Notes under the pieces: generated by a model
What the model was told of the DNA's origin: nothing
Databases searched by the model: none
Seen by the model: only the letters and a program-made list of their open reading frames with translations
Origin: an uncultured Acinetobacter sp.
Lineage (GTDB): Bacteria > Cyanobacteriota > Vampirovibrionia > Gastranaerophilales > Gastranaerophilaceae
Length of the DNA: 39,188 nucleotides
Direction: 5' to 3'
Assembly (NCBI GenBank): GCA_946623365.1
Contig: CAMORE010000002.1
Span: 1-39,188 of the forward strand
Program-made: the position numbers and the translations under genes
Shown: in pieces, positions 28,396 to 36,519 of the stretch
Layout: the number at the start of each line of letters is the position of its first letter
Numbering within the stretch: the stretch's first letter is position 1

Positions 28396-29073
28396 ATGGT
28401 ACATAATGCAATAAAAGCATTTAATCAATCTTTTAAAATAACACCGTCCTTCAAGCAAGCGGAAGAAACTGAATATAATATAAAAGCTGCACTATGGCAA
28501 CTACCATATAATAAAGACTATTTAAAATATGATGAAGACGGAACAAGATGGTTTGAATATATAAACAAAAACGGAAATAATGAGATTAAATCCGTTGAAA
28601 AAGGTTTAAACATTGATACATCAAATTACAGAGTATATTTTAAAACTACAAATTATGATGATTTTACATACGATGTAGAATCTAAGTATCCAAATCGTAA
28701 CACTATTATTGAAAATCATGGGAAAAATTATGTTTATGTAAGAATAAAAAATAAGTTTAATCAATTGGTTGCAGATAAAATCTTTAATTATACAACTAAC
28801 GAAGGACGAAAAAATATATATAAAACAGTAAAAAATGGTGATAATGAGTTTACTATAGTAAAAGTTTATTCTTACGATACATCTAAAAATAAAGCTGTTG
28901 ATGTTGTAAATTACGGATATACTTCTTCTGAAAGCTCTCTAACAAAAGGATGTAATTTTGAAAAAGAATATTATATGTTAAACGGAAAAGAAGTTTCAAA
29001 TGTAAAAATTGACGGAAATAAATATATAATTAAAACAGATGAAGGAAGGATGCTTACATTTACGGTGGAATAA
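28396..29073 (+). CDS. Hypothetical protein, 225 aa, N-terminal SFKQ motif
   Basis: MVHNAIKAFNQSFKITPSFKQAEETEYN; gagg SD; lies between a shared-type promoter and a terminator. Confidence 0.75.
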   Translation: MVHNAIKAFNQSFKITPSFKQAEETEYNIKAALWQLPYNKDYLKYDEDGTRWFEYINKNGNNEIKSVEKGLNIDTSNYRVYFKTTNYDDFTYDVESKYPNRNTIIENHGKNYVYVRIKNKFNQLVADKIFNYTTNEGRKNIYKTVKNGDNEFTIVKVYSYDTSKNKAVDVVNYGYTSSESSLTKGCNFEKEYYMLNGKEVSNVKIDGNKYIIKTDEGRMLTFTVE

Positions 29074-29092
29074 ATTAAATGTAAGATTGGGG

Positions 29093-29123
29093 GACCTTCG
29101 GCATACTTTGCCGGAGGTCTTTT
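29093..29123 (+). terminator. Terminator after the 28396 gene
   Basis: gaccttcggca-tactt-tgccggaggtc followed by tttt. Confidence 0.85.
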
Positions 29124-29155
29124 GTATTTATTTTTGTTTATGATAAATTATACAT

Positions 29156-30088
29156 ATGTTAGTTTCTCTTATAAACAAAATTAATGAATTTAATGAATTT
29201 ATTTTTTCTCCGTTAGATAATTTAATAGAGAAATTACCTTTTGCAGATTGGGTTATTGATGCTGTTTGTGACAGTATTCACTTACTGCCGTTCTTATTTT
29301 TTGTCTTCGTTATTATAGAATTATTGGAATTCTTTTATGCTGATAGGATTAATTCTCTGCTCAAAAAAACAGGGAAAAGCGGAGTTCTTGTAGGAAGCTT
29401 GGCGGCAATAATTCCTCAATGCGGTTTTTCAGTTATTGCCGGCAGCTTATATTCCAGAAGAATTATAACAAGAGGGTGTTTGATTGCCGTTTATTTGGCA
29501 ACATCAGACGAAACAATTCCGATTCTTCTTGCGACACCAAATAAAGCCTATCTGATTATTCCGATTGTTATAATTAAGTTATTAATAGGACTTACAGCAG
29601 GTTATTTGATAGATTTTATTCGTCCTCAGGCAGTTGTAAAAAATGAAGATTTTGATATTGAGTTAGCGGAAGAAGAAGGCTGCTGTAAGCATGATATTGA
29701 ACACGGACATAAAAGAGAATTGATAATCCACCCGATTATGCATACCGTAAATGTATTTGGCTTTATTCTGGTTATAACATTGATTTTAAATTACTGTCTG
29801 GAAAGTGTTTCCATAAATAATTTGTTAACAACGGGCAAGTACATACAACCGATTGTTGCGGCTTTTATAGGTTTAATTCCTAACTGCGCAATCTCAATCG
29901 GAGTAACGATGATGCTTATAAAAGGTTCTATTACTTTCGGAGCAGCTATGAGCGCTCTTTTATCAAATGCAGGTCTGGGTCTTTTAGTTTTATTAAAAAA
30001 CAATGACTTTAAAGACACAATAAAAATAATTGCATTTCTTCTTGTAATAAGTATTACATCAGGTTTAATAATTACATTTTTAGTATAA
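29156..30088 (+). CDS. Putative manganese/heavy-metal exporter (ArsP_2 / 10TM type)
   Basis: IPQCGFSVIAGSLYSRRIITRGCLIAVYLATSDETIPILLATP and IPNCAISIGVTMMLIKGSITFGAAMSALLSNAGLGLLVLLK; multi-TM. Confidence 0.85.
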   Translation: MLVSLINKINEFNEFIFSPLDNLIEKLPFADWVIDAVCDSIHLLPFLFFVFVIIELLEFFYADRINSLLKKTGKSGVLVGSLAAIIPQCGFSVIAGSLYSRRIITRGCLIAVYLATSDETIPILLATPNKAYLIIPIVIIKLLIGLTAGYLIDFIRPQAVVKNEDFDIELAEEEGCCKHDIEHGHKRELIIHPIMHTVNVFGFILVITLILNYCLESVSINNLLTTGKYIQPIVAAFIGLIPNCAISIGVTMMLIKGSITFGAAMSALLSNAGLGLLVLLKNNDFKDTIKIIAFLLVISITSGLIITFLV

Positions 30089-30102
30089 CAGAAAGAGAAA
30101 TT

Positions 30103-31071
30103 ATGGAAGACAAACCAAGATATTCCAGAAATTCAGATATACTGGAGTTGGCTTTTGCTATGGCAGCAAGACCACAGGGTATCACAATAAAAGAAATTGA
30201 AGAAGAATATGGCGTTTCAAGACGAACAGCAGAAAGAATGCGAGATAGTTTAATTAATATTTTTCCTCAGATTGAAGAGTTAGAAATTGAAGATAAGTAT
30301 AATGTTAAACACTGGGGGTTTACAAATCATTCATTGCTGCCTCTTATATCATTTTCACCGAAAGAAATTGCTAATATTGAACAATACGAACGAAGGACAA
30401 CGAATAAAGAGGTTAAAAGCGAATTAAAACAAACTGTTGATAAAATAAAGCTTTTGGCACAAAAAAGAGCAAATTCCATAGAAAATAATATTGAACTTTA
30501 TATGCAGACAGAAGGATATGCGATTCGTCAAATGCCTCAGTATAAAATGAATATTGAACACTTAAACATAGTCCGGGAAGCTTTAAAGGATTCAAAAAAA
30601 ATAAAAGCAGTGTACCATAATAAACAAAGAAAAATTGAACCTTTAGGGCTTATCTACGGAGAAAAAGTATATCTTGTTGCAAGAGAACCTGAAAAAGGGG
30701 ATGGAATATACAATTATCTTTTGCATAAATTTGAAAACTTTGAACTTACGGAAGAAGTATTTGATAAAGGAGATTTCAATTTACAAGAATATTCTTCACG
30801 TTCGTTTGGAGTTTATCAAGGAGAAATCTTAAATGTAAAACTTTCATTTACGCCGGATTTAGCGGATGATGCTTCCAAATACAATTTTCACCCCACTCAA
30901 AAAGGGAAATGGGAAGAAGACGGAAGTTATACAGTTAGTTTTAAAGCAAGCGGAAGCCGTGAAATAATATGGCACGTATTTAAATGGGGCAAAGGATGTA
31001 AAATCCTTACCCCAAAGTCATTGAGAGATGAATATAAGAAATATTTGGTTGAAAATTTAGAAAACTATTAA
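30103..31071 (+). CDS. WYL-domain transcriptional regulator
   Basis: HTH ITIKEIEEEYGVSRRTAERMRDSL; IKAVYHNKQRKIEPLGLIYGEKVYLVARE. Confidence 0.92.
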   Translation: MEDKPRYSRNSDILELAFAMAARPQGITIKEIEEEYGVSRRTAERMRDSLINIFPQIEELEIEDKYNVKHWGFTNHSLLPLISFSPKEIANIEQYERRTTNKEVKSELKQTVDKIKLLAQKRANSIENNIELYMQTEGYAIRQMPQYKMNIEHLNIVREALKDSKKIKAVYHNKQRKIEPLGLIYGEKVYLVAREPEKGDGIYNYLLHKFENFELTEEVFDKGDFNLQEYSSRSFGVYQGEILNVKLSFTPDLADDASKYNFHPTQKGKWEEDGSYTVSFKASGSREIIWHVFKWGKGCKILTPKSLRDEYKKYLVENLENY

Positions 31072-31227
31072 GTTCTCTATCACATGTAAGGTTGAAAGAG
31101 TTTGGACAAGATGTTCATCTCTCTTCTGAATTTATATTATAACTAGGCTATGTCAGATAAGGACGCAGAGTTTATAACAAAATATATATTTTAATGTTAT
31201 AATATTTTTTACAAGGAGGGAACAGGT

Positions 31228-31815
31228 ATGAAAAAGGCTTATATTATTACTGTTATCGCAGCACTTTGCTGTAATTTATTAAACGTAAACGCAGAGGAAA
31301 TCACCTTAACTCCAAAAGAAAAAATTATTAAACAAATTATACAAAAAAATTATAATTACGATTCAACAGGATTATTGAAAGCATTAAAAAAAGGTGATAA
31401 AGACTGTATAAGTTTATTTCTTGCATCCGGCGTGGATCCTAATACTACAATATTAAAAATGCCTGCCATATATTGGGCAATAAAATTAAATAAACCTGAT
31501 ATTGTAGAAAAACTCTTAGCGGCAGGCGTAGATCCAAATCAGGTAATAAACGGTAAATCGTTAATGGCTCATGCTATATCTGCTCAAAATGTGGAAATGG
31601 TAAAATCTTTGATTGTGCATGGCGCAAAGGTAGATGATGTCTCAGCCGGTAAAAGTTTGTTAACATTAGCTATTTCTAAAAAAAGTGAAGAAATCTCAAA
31701 TTTGTTAATTAAAGCAGGTGCTGATGTTGATGAAACATCATTACAAAAAGCATTAAAACTTAAAGACAGCACTTTTAAAGATTTAATTTTAACAAATTAC
31801 AAAAGCGACAAATAG
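31228..31815 (+). CDS. Secreted ankyrin-repeat protein
   Basis: MKKAYIITVIAALCCNLLNVNA signal; repeats such as AIKLNKPDIVEKLLAAGVDPNQVINGKSLMAHAISAQNVEMVKSLIVHGAKVDD. Confidence 0.9.
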   Translation: MKKAYIITVIAALCCNLLNVNAEEITLTPKEKIIKQIIQKNYNYDSTGLLKALKKGDKDCISLFLASGVDPNTTILKMPAIYWAIKLNKPDIVEKLLAAGVDPNQVINGKSLMAHAISAQNVEMVKSLIVHGAKVDDVSAGKSLLTLAISKKSEEISNLLIKAGADVDETSLQKALKLKDSTFKDLILTNYKSDK

Positions 31816-31846
31816 GTAAATGAAATAAAAATAAGAGGTAACATAT

Positions 31847-32164
31847 ATGAATGATTGCATATTTTGTAAAATAATAGCCGGTGATTTTAATACGGATTTC
31901 GTTTATGAAAACGACTATGCTGTTGTGTTTAAAGACATTAATCCTAAGGCTGATATTCATCTTCTTGTAGTTCCGAAACTACACGTAGAATCATTGAATG
32001 AGCTTGAAGATGAAGTGTTATTAGGGAAATTGATGATGACCGTAAAAGAAGTTACTAAAAAAGAAGGCTTAAAATCATACAGAACTGTAATTAACACAGG
32101 AAAAGAAGCAGGGCAAGAAGTTTTTCACCTGCATATACATATACTTTCAGGAGGAATAATTTAA
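31847..32164 (+). CDS. HIT family protein (HINT-like)
   Basis: CIFCKIIAGDF...DINPKADIHLLVVPK...EVFHLHIHILSG. Confidence 0.95.
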   Translation: MNDCIFCKIIAGDFNTDFVYENDYAVVFKDINPKADIHLLVVPKLHVESLNELEDEVLLGKLMMTVKEVTKKEGLKSYRTVINTGKEAGQEVFHLHIHILSGGII

Positions 32165-33037
32165 ATGACAAAATCAATAGTTTTACAAGGTGTAGATAAG
32201 GAACAAAATATATATAAAGAAATTACTCCGGGCGGATACGGAATTGCCATAAAGACAAAAGATATTTTATTTTCGGAACAATCAAAATTTCAAAAAGTTG
32301 AAATTTTTGATACAGATTCAAAATTAGGAAAAGTTCTTACATTAGATGATTTAATGATGACAACGGAAGGCGATGAATTTCATTATCACGAAATGATTGC
32401 TCATATTCCCATGATGCAGCATCCTTGTCCAAAAACAGTGCTTGTAATTGGCGGAGGTGACGGAGGTACCGTTAGAGAAGTTTTAAAACACGATACGGTT
32501 GAAAAGGTTATATTATGTGAAATTGACGGAATGGTAATTGATGCTTGTAAAAAATATCTTCCGACTATCTCTTGTGAACTTGATAATCCAAAATGTGAAA
32601 TATTAGTAGAAGATGCAATTGAATACATTAAAGACAAAGAAAACATGTTTGACATTGTACTCATTGATTCAACAGACCCTATGGGACCGGGAGAAGGACT
32701 TTTTACAGATGAGTTTTATACAAATGTAAAACGTTCTATGAAAAAAGGCGGGATTATGGTTGCTCAGTCAGAATCCCCATTTACAAATAAAGAAGAGATA
32801 AAAAAAATGTACACACAATTAAAACGTGTATTTCCGATTGTTTCAACATATACTTCAAACATACCGACTTATCCGGGTGGTTATTGGGCTTGGGCATTTT
32901 GTTCAGAATCTGTTGAACCGCTCTCATATTACGATGATAGAAGAGGGGATCTAATAACAAAAACTTGCAAAATTTATAACAAAGAGTATCATAATGCAAG
33001 ATTTGCTCTTCCAAATTATTTAAAAGAATTGTTGTAA
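32165..33037 (+). CDS. speE: Spermidine synthase
   Basis: LTLDDLMMTTEGDEFHYHEMIAHIP...VIGGGDGGTVREVLKH...DSTDPMGPGEGLFTDEFY. Confidence 0.96.
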   Translation: MTKSIVLQGVDKEQNIYKEITPGGYGIAIKTKDILFSEQSKFQKVEIFDTDSKLGKVLTLDDLMMTTEGDEFHYHEMIAHIPMMQHPCPKTVLVIGGGDGGTVREVLKHDTVEKVILCEIDGMVIDACKKYLPTISCELDNPKCEILVEDAIEYIKDKENMFDIVLIDSTDPMGPGEGLFTDEFYTNVKRSMKKGGIMVAQSESPFTNKEEIKKMYTQLKRVFPIVSTYTSNIPTYPGGYWAWAFCSESVEPLSYYDDRRGDLITKTCKIYNKEYHNARFALPNYLKELL

Positions 33038-33066
33038 CAAAATTTGACTTTTTAAAACCAATCATT

Positions 33067-33101
33067 AAAAAAATATCATCTAAACGGATGATATTTTTTT
33101 T
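33067..33101 (+). terminator. Terminator after speE
   Basis: aaaaatatcatc-taaacg-gatgatattttttttt. Confidence 0.9.
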
Positions 33102-33158
33102 TAATAGTCAAGAACGTTAATAATATACCGATATTATTAAAGGAAGGACGGTATCAGA

Positions 33159-34853
33159 TTGTTTAATACGATGAACAATATTCGCCCACGTTATCCACAG
33201 CAGACACAGGGCTATCAAACACAACAGAGCGGAACCGATAAAGACGGTCACAATCAGCACGCTCAAGACCAGCAGCAGCAACGACAAGAAGTTATTGCAA
33301 GAGGCAGAGCAGAAGACCACCAAAATCAAGGCCAGCAAACATCGCCGCTTCGTCAGCCCGTATATTCACCTGCCGCAAATGCTTATCCTCAGGCATTTCC
33401 GAACCAACGTCAAACATATACCGTCAGTAACCCGCAAATAACTCATTTGAACGGACCATCTCCAATTCAATATCAGACTTTGCAAAGCAGTTATCAACCG
33501 ATAAATCAACCTGCTCATTCCACAGCCGGTATGACAAGAAGCGGAAGAAGCAATAAAGTTAATATTGCACAAATTCTAAAAGATTTTAGAAATACTATTA
33601 AAGCTATTGCTACCCCGCAAGATGTTGAAGAACAAGTTAACAGATATTTGCAGATAGTTAATGAGCAAGTACATGCTGAACATCCGCAAGTCAATCTGAT
33701 CCAAAGCAATTTAAAGATTGCTGCATCACTTTTAGACAGATATATTTCAGAAACATTAAATAAAGAGTCAAAAGTGGTACAGAACTGGTTAGATGCGTTG
33801 TTCTTGCAAAGAATAGACTACGGATATAATGAAGATGACATTAATCCCAGCTTCTTGGTAAAATTCCCCGATAACGACAAAAAGGAAAATTCTGAAGCTC
33901 CGCAGCAAGATATTGAAGATTCTCAGCAAAATATTCAAACGGAACAGCAACAGCAATTGCCGGTTGAAACCGAATACAGTGCTGCTGAGGCCGAGCAGGA
34001 ACAAGGTATAAACATTGAACCTGAAGAACTGACTCTGGAAGAAGAATTTACTCAGGCTCAAAAGACAATATCTCAAAAGCCTAACATAACGATAATTCCG
34101 CAAGATACCAGATTAAAATCCCTTTTTGTGGAAGCAAAAAAACATGCTTTTAATAACAATCCGCAAAAAGCAATGGCAATGTTTAAAGAAGCATTTTCAA
34201 GAGCAGGAGAACTTAATGATAATGAAACTCAATCCAGAATTTGCTTAGAGATTGGTAAAATTTATGATGATAATGACCATTTTGTTCAGGCACTAAACAG
34301 TTACAATAAGTCATTACAATATACAACAGATGTAAATGTCAAATCCAGAGCTCATTATTCAATGGCTCAAATTTACGATGATGTTAATCAAATCGAGCCT
34401 GCTATGAAACATTATTTCACGTCAATATCATATGCAGGAAAGTCTGATGACTTAATCGGACAATCAGATTCGCTTACAAGAATGGCAAATATTTTAACCG
34501 ATAAATATAATGAAGAAGCTTTTGAATATTATGAAACAGCAAGAAAACTTATTGACCAAACAAGTGATTTAACAATGAAAGGGTATGTATTATCCAATAC
34601 AGCCGATGCATGTGTTCAATTCAGAAAAAAAGACAAAGCTCTTAAATATTATGCAGAAGCTGTAAAGAATTATGAAAAAACAAATTCTAATGAAGACATT
34701 GCAATAAATTATAAAGCAGCAGCAGAATTAATGATAAATTTTAACAGCCTTAATAAAGCAAAATCTCTTTTAAAGAAAGCTTTAATACATGCTGTTAAAA
34801 CAACAAATGAAGACTTAATCTCTGAAATTAACATGCTTTTATCGTCATTATAA
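33159..34853 (+). CDS. TPR protein with Q-rich low-complexity N-terminus
   Basis: QDQQQQRQE..., IEDSQQNIQTEQQQQLP; C-terminal TPR repeats (IYDDNDHFVQALNSYNKSLQYTTDVNVKSRAHYSMAQIYDDVNQIEPAMKHY). TTG start at 33159 or ATG at 33171. Confidence 0.85.
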   Translation: MFNTMNNIRPRYPQQTQGYQTQQSGTDKDGHNQHAQDQQQQRQEVIARGRAEDHQNQGQQTSPLRQPVYSPAANAYPQAFPNQRQTYTVSNPQITHLNGPSPIQYQTLQSSYQPINQPAHSTAGMTRSGRSNKVNIAQILKDFRNTIKAIATPQDVEEQVNRYLQIVNEQVHAEHPQVNLIQSNLKIAASLLDRYISETLNKESKVVQNWLDALFLQRIDYGYNEDDINPSFLVKFPDNDKKENSEAPQQDIEDSQQNIQTEQQQQLPVETEYSAAEAEQEQGINIEPEELTLEEEFTQAQKTISQKPNITIIPQDTRLKSLFVEAKKHAFNNNPQKAMAMFKEAFSRAGELNDNETQSRICLEIGKIYDDNDHFVQALNSYNKSLQYTTDVNVKSRAHYSMAQIYDDVNQIEPAMKHYFTSISYAGKSDDLIGQSDSLTRMANILTDKYNEEAFEYYETARKLIDQTSDLTMKGYVLSNTADACVQFRKKDKALKYYAEAVKNYEKTNSNEDIAINYKAAAELMINFNSLNKAKSLLKKALIHAVKTTNEDLISEINMLLSSL

Positions 34854-34895
34854 GAATAACGGAATTTTCTTGCATTTTGTCTGCAATAAGCTGAA

Positions 34896-34974
34896 GTCTG
34901 CCACAGACGTATGAGCTGTTTACTAAAACGGTTCATACTGCTTACTAAAAGCTATATACGCTGTAGTTTTTTTT
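34896..34974 (+). ncRNA. Structured RNA or 3' UTR: hairpins plus terminator-like stem downstream of the TPR gene
   Basis: gtctg-cca-cagac; gtatgagctgtt-tactaa-aacggttcatac (12 bp, two G-U); aaagctata-tacgc-tgtagttttttt. Confidence 0.5.
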
Positions 34975-35093
34975 GAAGTGTATATGGAAATAAAAAAGCT
35001 TTTTCAAAATTATCTTTTATGAAGAATCGGAAATAACAATATTTACAGGAATTTACTATTTATTGCATAATACCATTAATTGTATTCCTCTAT

Positions 35094-35122
35094 TTGTATG
35101 ATATTTATATTCTAATTATAAA
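35094..35122 (+). promoter_or_regulatory. Predicted promoter of the candidate sRNA
   Basis: TTGTAT (35094-35099), 17-bp spacer, TATAAA (35117-35122). Confidence 0.5.
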
Positions 35123-35128
35123 GATTTT

Positions 35129-35227
35129 TAATAAAGTGTCGATATTATTGGTATGGAAAGCCGAAAAGGTTTTTCATACCTCCTCCCCAAGTCTGGTAGC
35201 CGTTCTCAAATGAAACGGCTTTTTTTT
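35129..35227 (+). ncRNA. Candidate trans-acting sRNA (about 100 nt)
   Basis: Hairpin ggtatggaaagcc-gaaaa-ggtttttcatacc (35150-35180), unpaired tcctccccaagtctggt, then terminator agccgtt-ctcaaatga-aacggctttttttt (35198-35227). Confidence 0.65.
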
Positions 35228-36323
35228 ATGCAACACTAGACTGTATCGTGTTATAAAACTCTTCTACTTTCATAGCCCAGCCTGAATTTTTGGAAGTCTC
35301 AGCCGCAGGACAGTATTTTGCATTTACTTGATATAATTTGGTTAAATGAGTATTTTCTTTTCCCGGATTATTTACGTAATTTTCTTTCAGTAATCGTGCT
35401 AATTCCATAATGCACTCATCAGGAGAGTTAAATCTTCTCCAACGTCCTGAATATGAAGCCTTTTTAGGCTTTTCTATATTTACTACATTATAATAGGGTC
35501 GTGAATTACCTGTAGTACCATATGATGTTTCAATGCCGGATATTGCAAGAAGTATCGCCGCATTAATTCCATATTTTTCTTGAGCTCTTATAAAGACATC
35601 GCCTTTACCTTTTAATACACTATTGGGATATCTGCTGATAAACTTATTCAAATCCGCAGCAGTTCCGTTGAATTTTGTCGTAATGTCTCTTGAGTAATTC
35701 CCATATATTTCCCGCATTTCATTATCGCTCATCTGAGTCCAAAGTTTTACTGTTGAACTTTTTTTGCCGATTTTTTCATTATTATTAGAAGCAGACTCGC
35801 TTAGTTTGACCTTTTTTAACTCTGAAGAATCGTTTTTCTTTTCCTCTTTAACAGCTTCAGCATCTGTTACTGACGGTTCGTATGAATATGGCATTGTTTG
35901 AATAGGATTATAAAAACCTGAAAACGGCATATCAAACATTTGATATGTCATTGGAAATACTGAAGTATTCGGTGATCTATATTGAGAATTCTTCATATTT
36001 GATAAATATTGTTTTGTTCTTTTATTTAGTTCTGATTCCGGATTAAAAACATTATCCCAAATACTTTTTGTGACATTTGAAAAATCTATAGCAGGATAAT
36101 CAGGATTCCCAAAATCTGTAAAAATCGGAGGCACCGTCATAGAATTATTCATTTGTACGTTAGAAAAAATCGTTGGAAACGGATTGGCAAAAGTTCCAAA
36201 ATCTACCCTGCCCGAATTTGAATAGGCGCCAAAGCATCCAAATCCTCCAAAGTAAGGATTATTTGCCATCATCCCGAAAGCCAAACCGCCTATAAAATTA
36301 TCTATAAAATTATTTATTCCCAT
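35226..36323 (-). CDS. Glucosaminidase-domain (FlgJ/Bax-like) peptidoglycan hydrolase candidate with low-complexity N-terminus
   Basis: FISRYPNSVLKGKGDVFIRAQEKYGINAAILLAISGIETSYGTTGNSRPYYNVVNIEK; G/N/F-rich N-terminus; ATG at 36323. Confidence 0.85.
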   Translation of the reverse strand: MGINNFIDNFIGGLAFGMMANNPYFGGFGCFGAYSNSGRVDFGTFANPFPTIFSNVQMNNSMTVPPIFTDFGNPDYPAIDFSNVTKSIWDNVFNPESELNKRTKQYLSNMKNSQYRSPNTSVFPMTYQMFDMPFSGFYNPIQTMPYSYEPSVTDAEAVKEEKKNDSSELKKVKLSESASNNNEKIGKKSSTVKLWTQMSDNEMREIYGNYSRDITTKFNGTAADLNKFISRYPNSVLKGKGDVFIRAQEKYGINAAILLAISGIETSYGTTGNSRPYYNVVNIEKPKKASYSGRWRRFNSPDECIMELARLLKENYVNNPGKENTHLTKLYQVNAKYCPAAETSKNSGWAMKVEEFYNTIQSSVA

Positions 36324-36330
36324 CAATTCT

Positions 36331-36374
36331 TAATCCCATCTATATATATAAAGTTACTTTTTTATACATAATTG
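36331..36374 (-). promoter_or_regulatory. Shared-type promoter, copy 4 (glucosaminidase gene)
   Basis: GCAATTATGTATAAAAAAGTAACTTTATATATATAGATGGGATTA; offset 24. Confidence 0.65.
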
Positions 36375-36519
36375 CCATAATTATTAAGAATTGTAAAAAT
36401 ACTTTTTTCAAAATTATGCAACACTTGAACAATTAACTCAAATAAAGTACATTGGCACTACGAGATTTTATAATGGTATGCCTAATTAGTTAATTCTTAA
36501 ATATGCGATATAAAAAGTT

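Noticed and set aside
31078-31227. Possible structured leader upstream of the ankyrin gene (gaaagag...ctctcttc)
   Set aside because: Only a short imperfect inverted repeat in AT-rich sequence; no terminator or repeated motif to support it.
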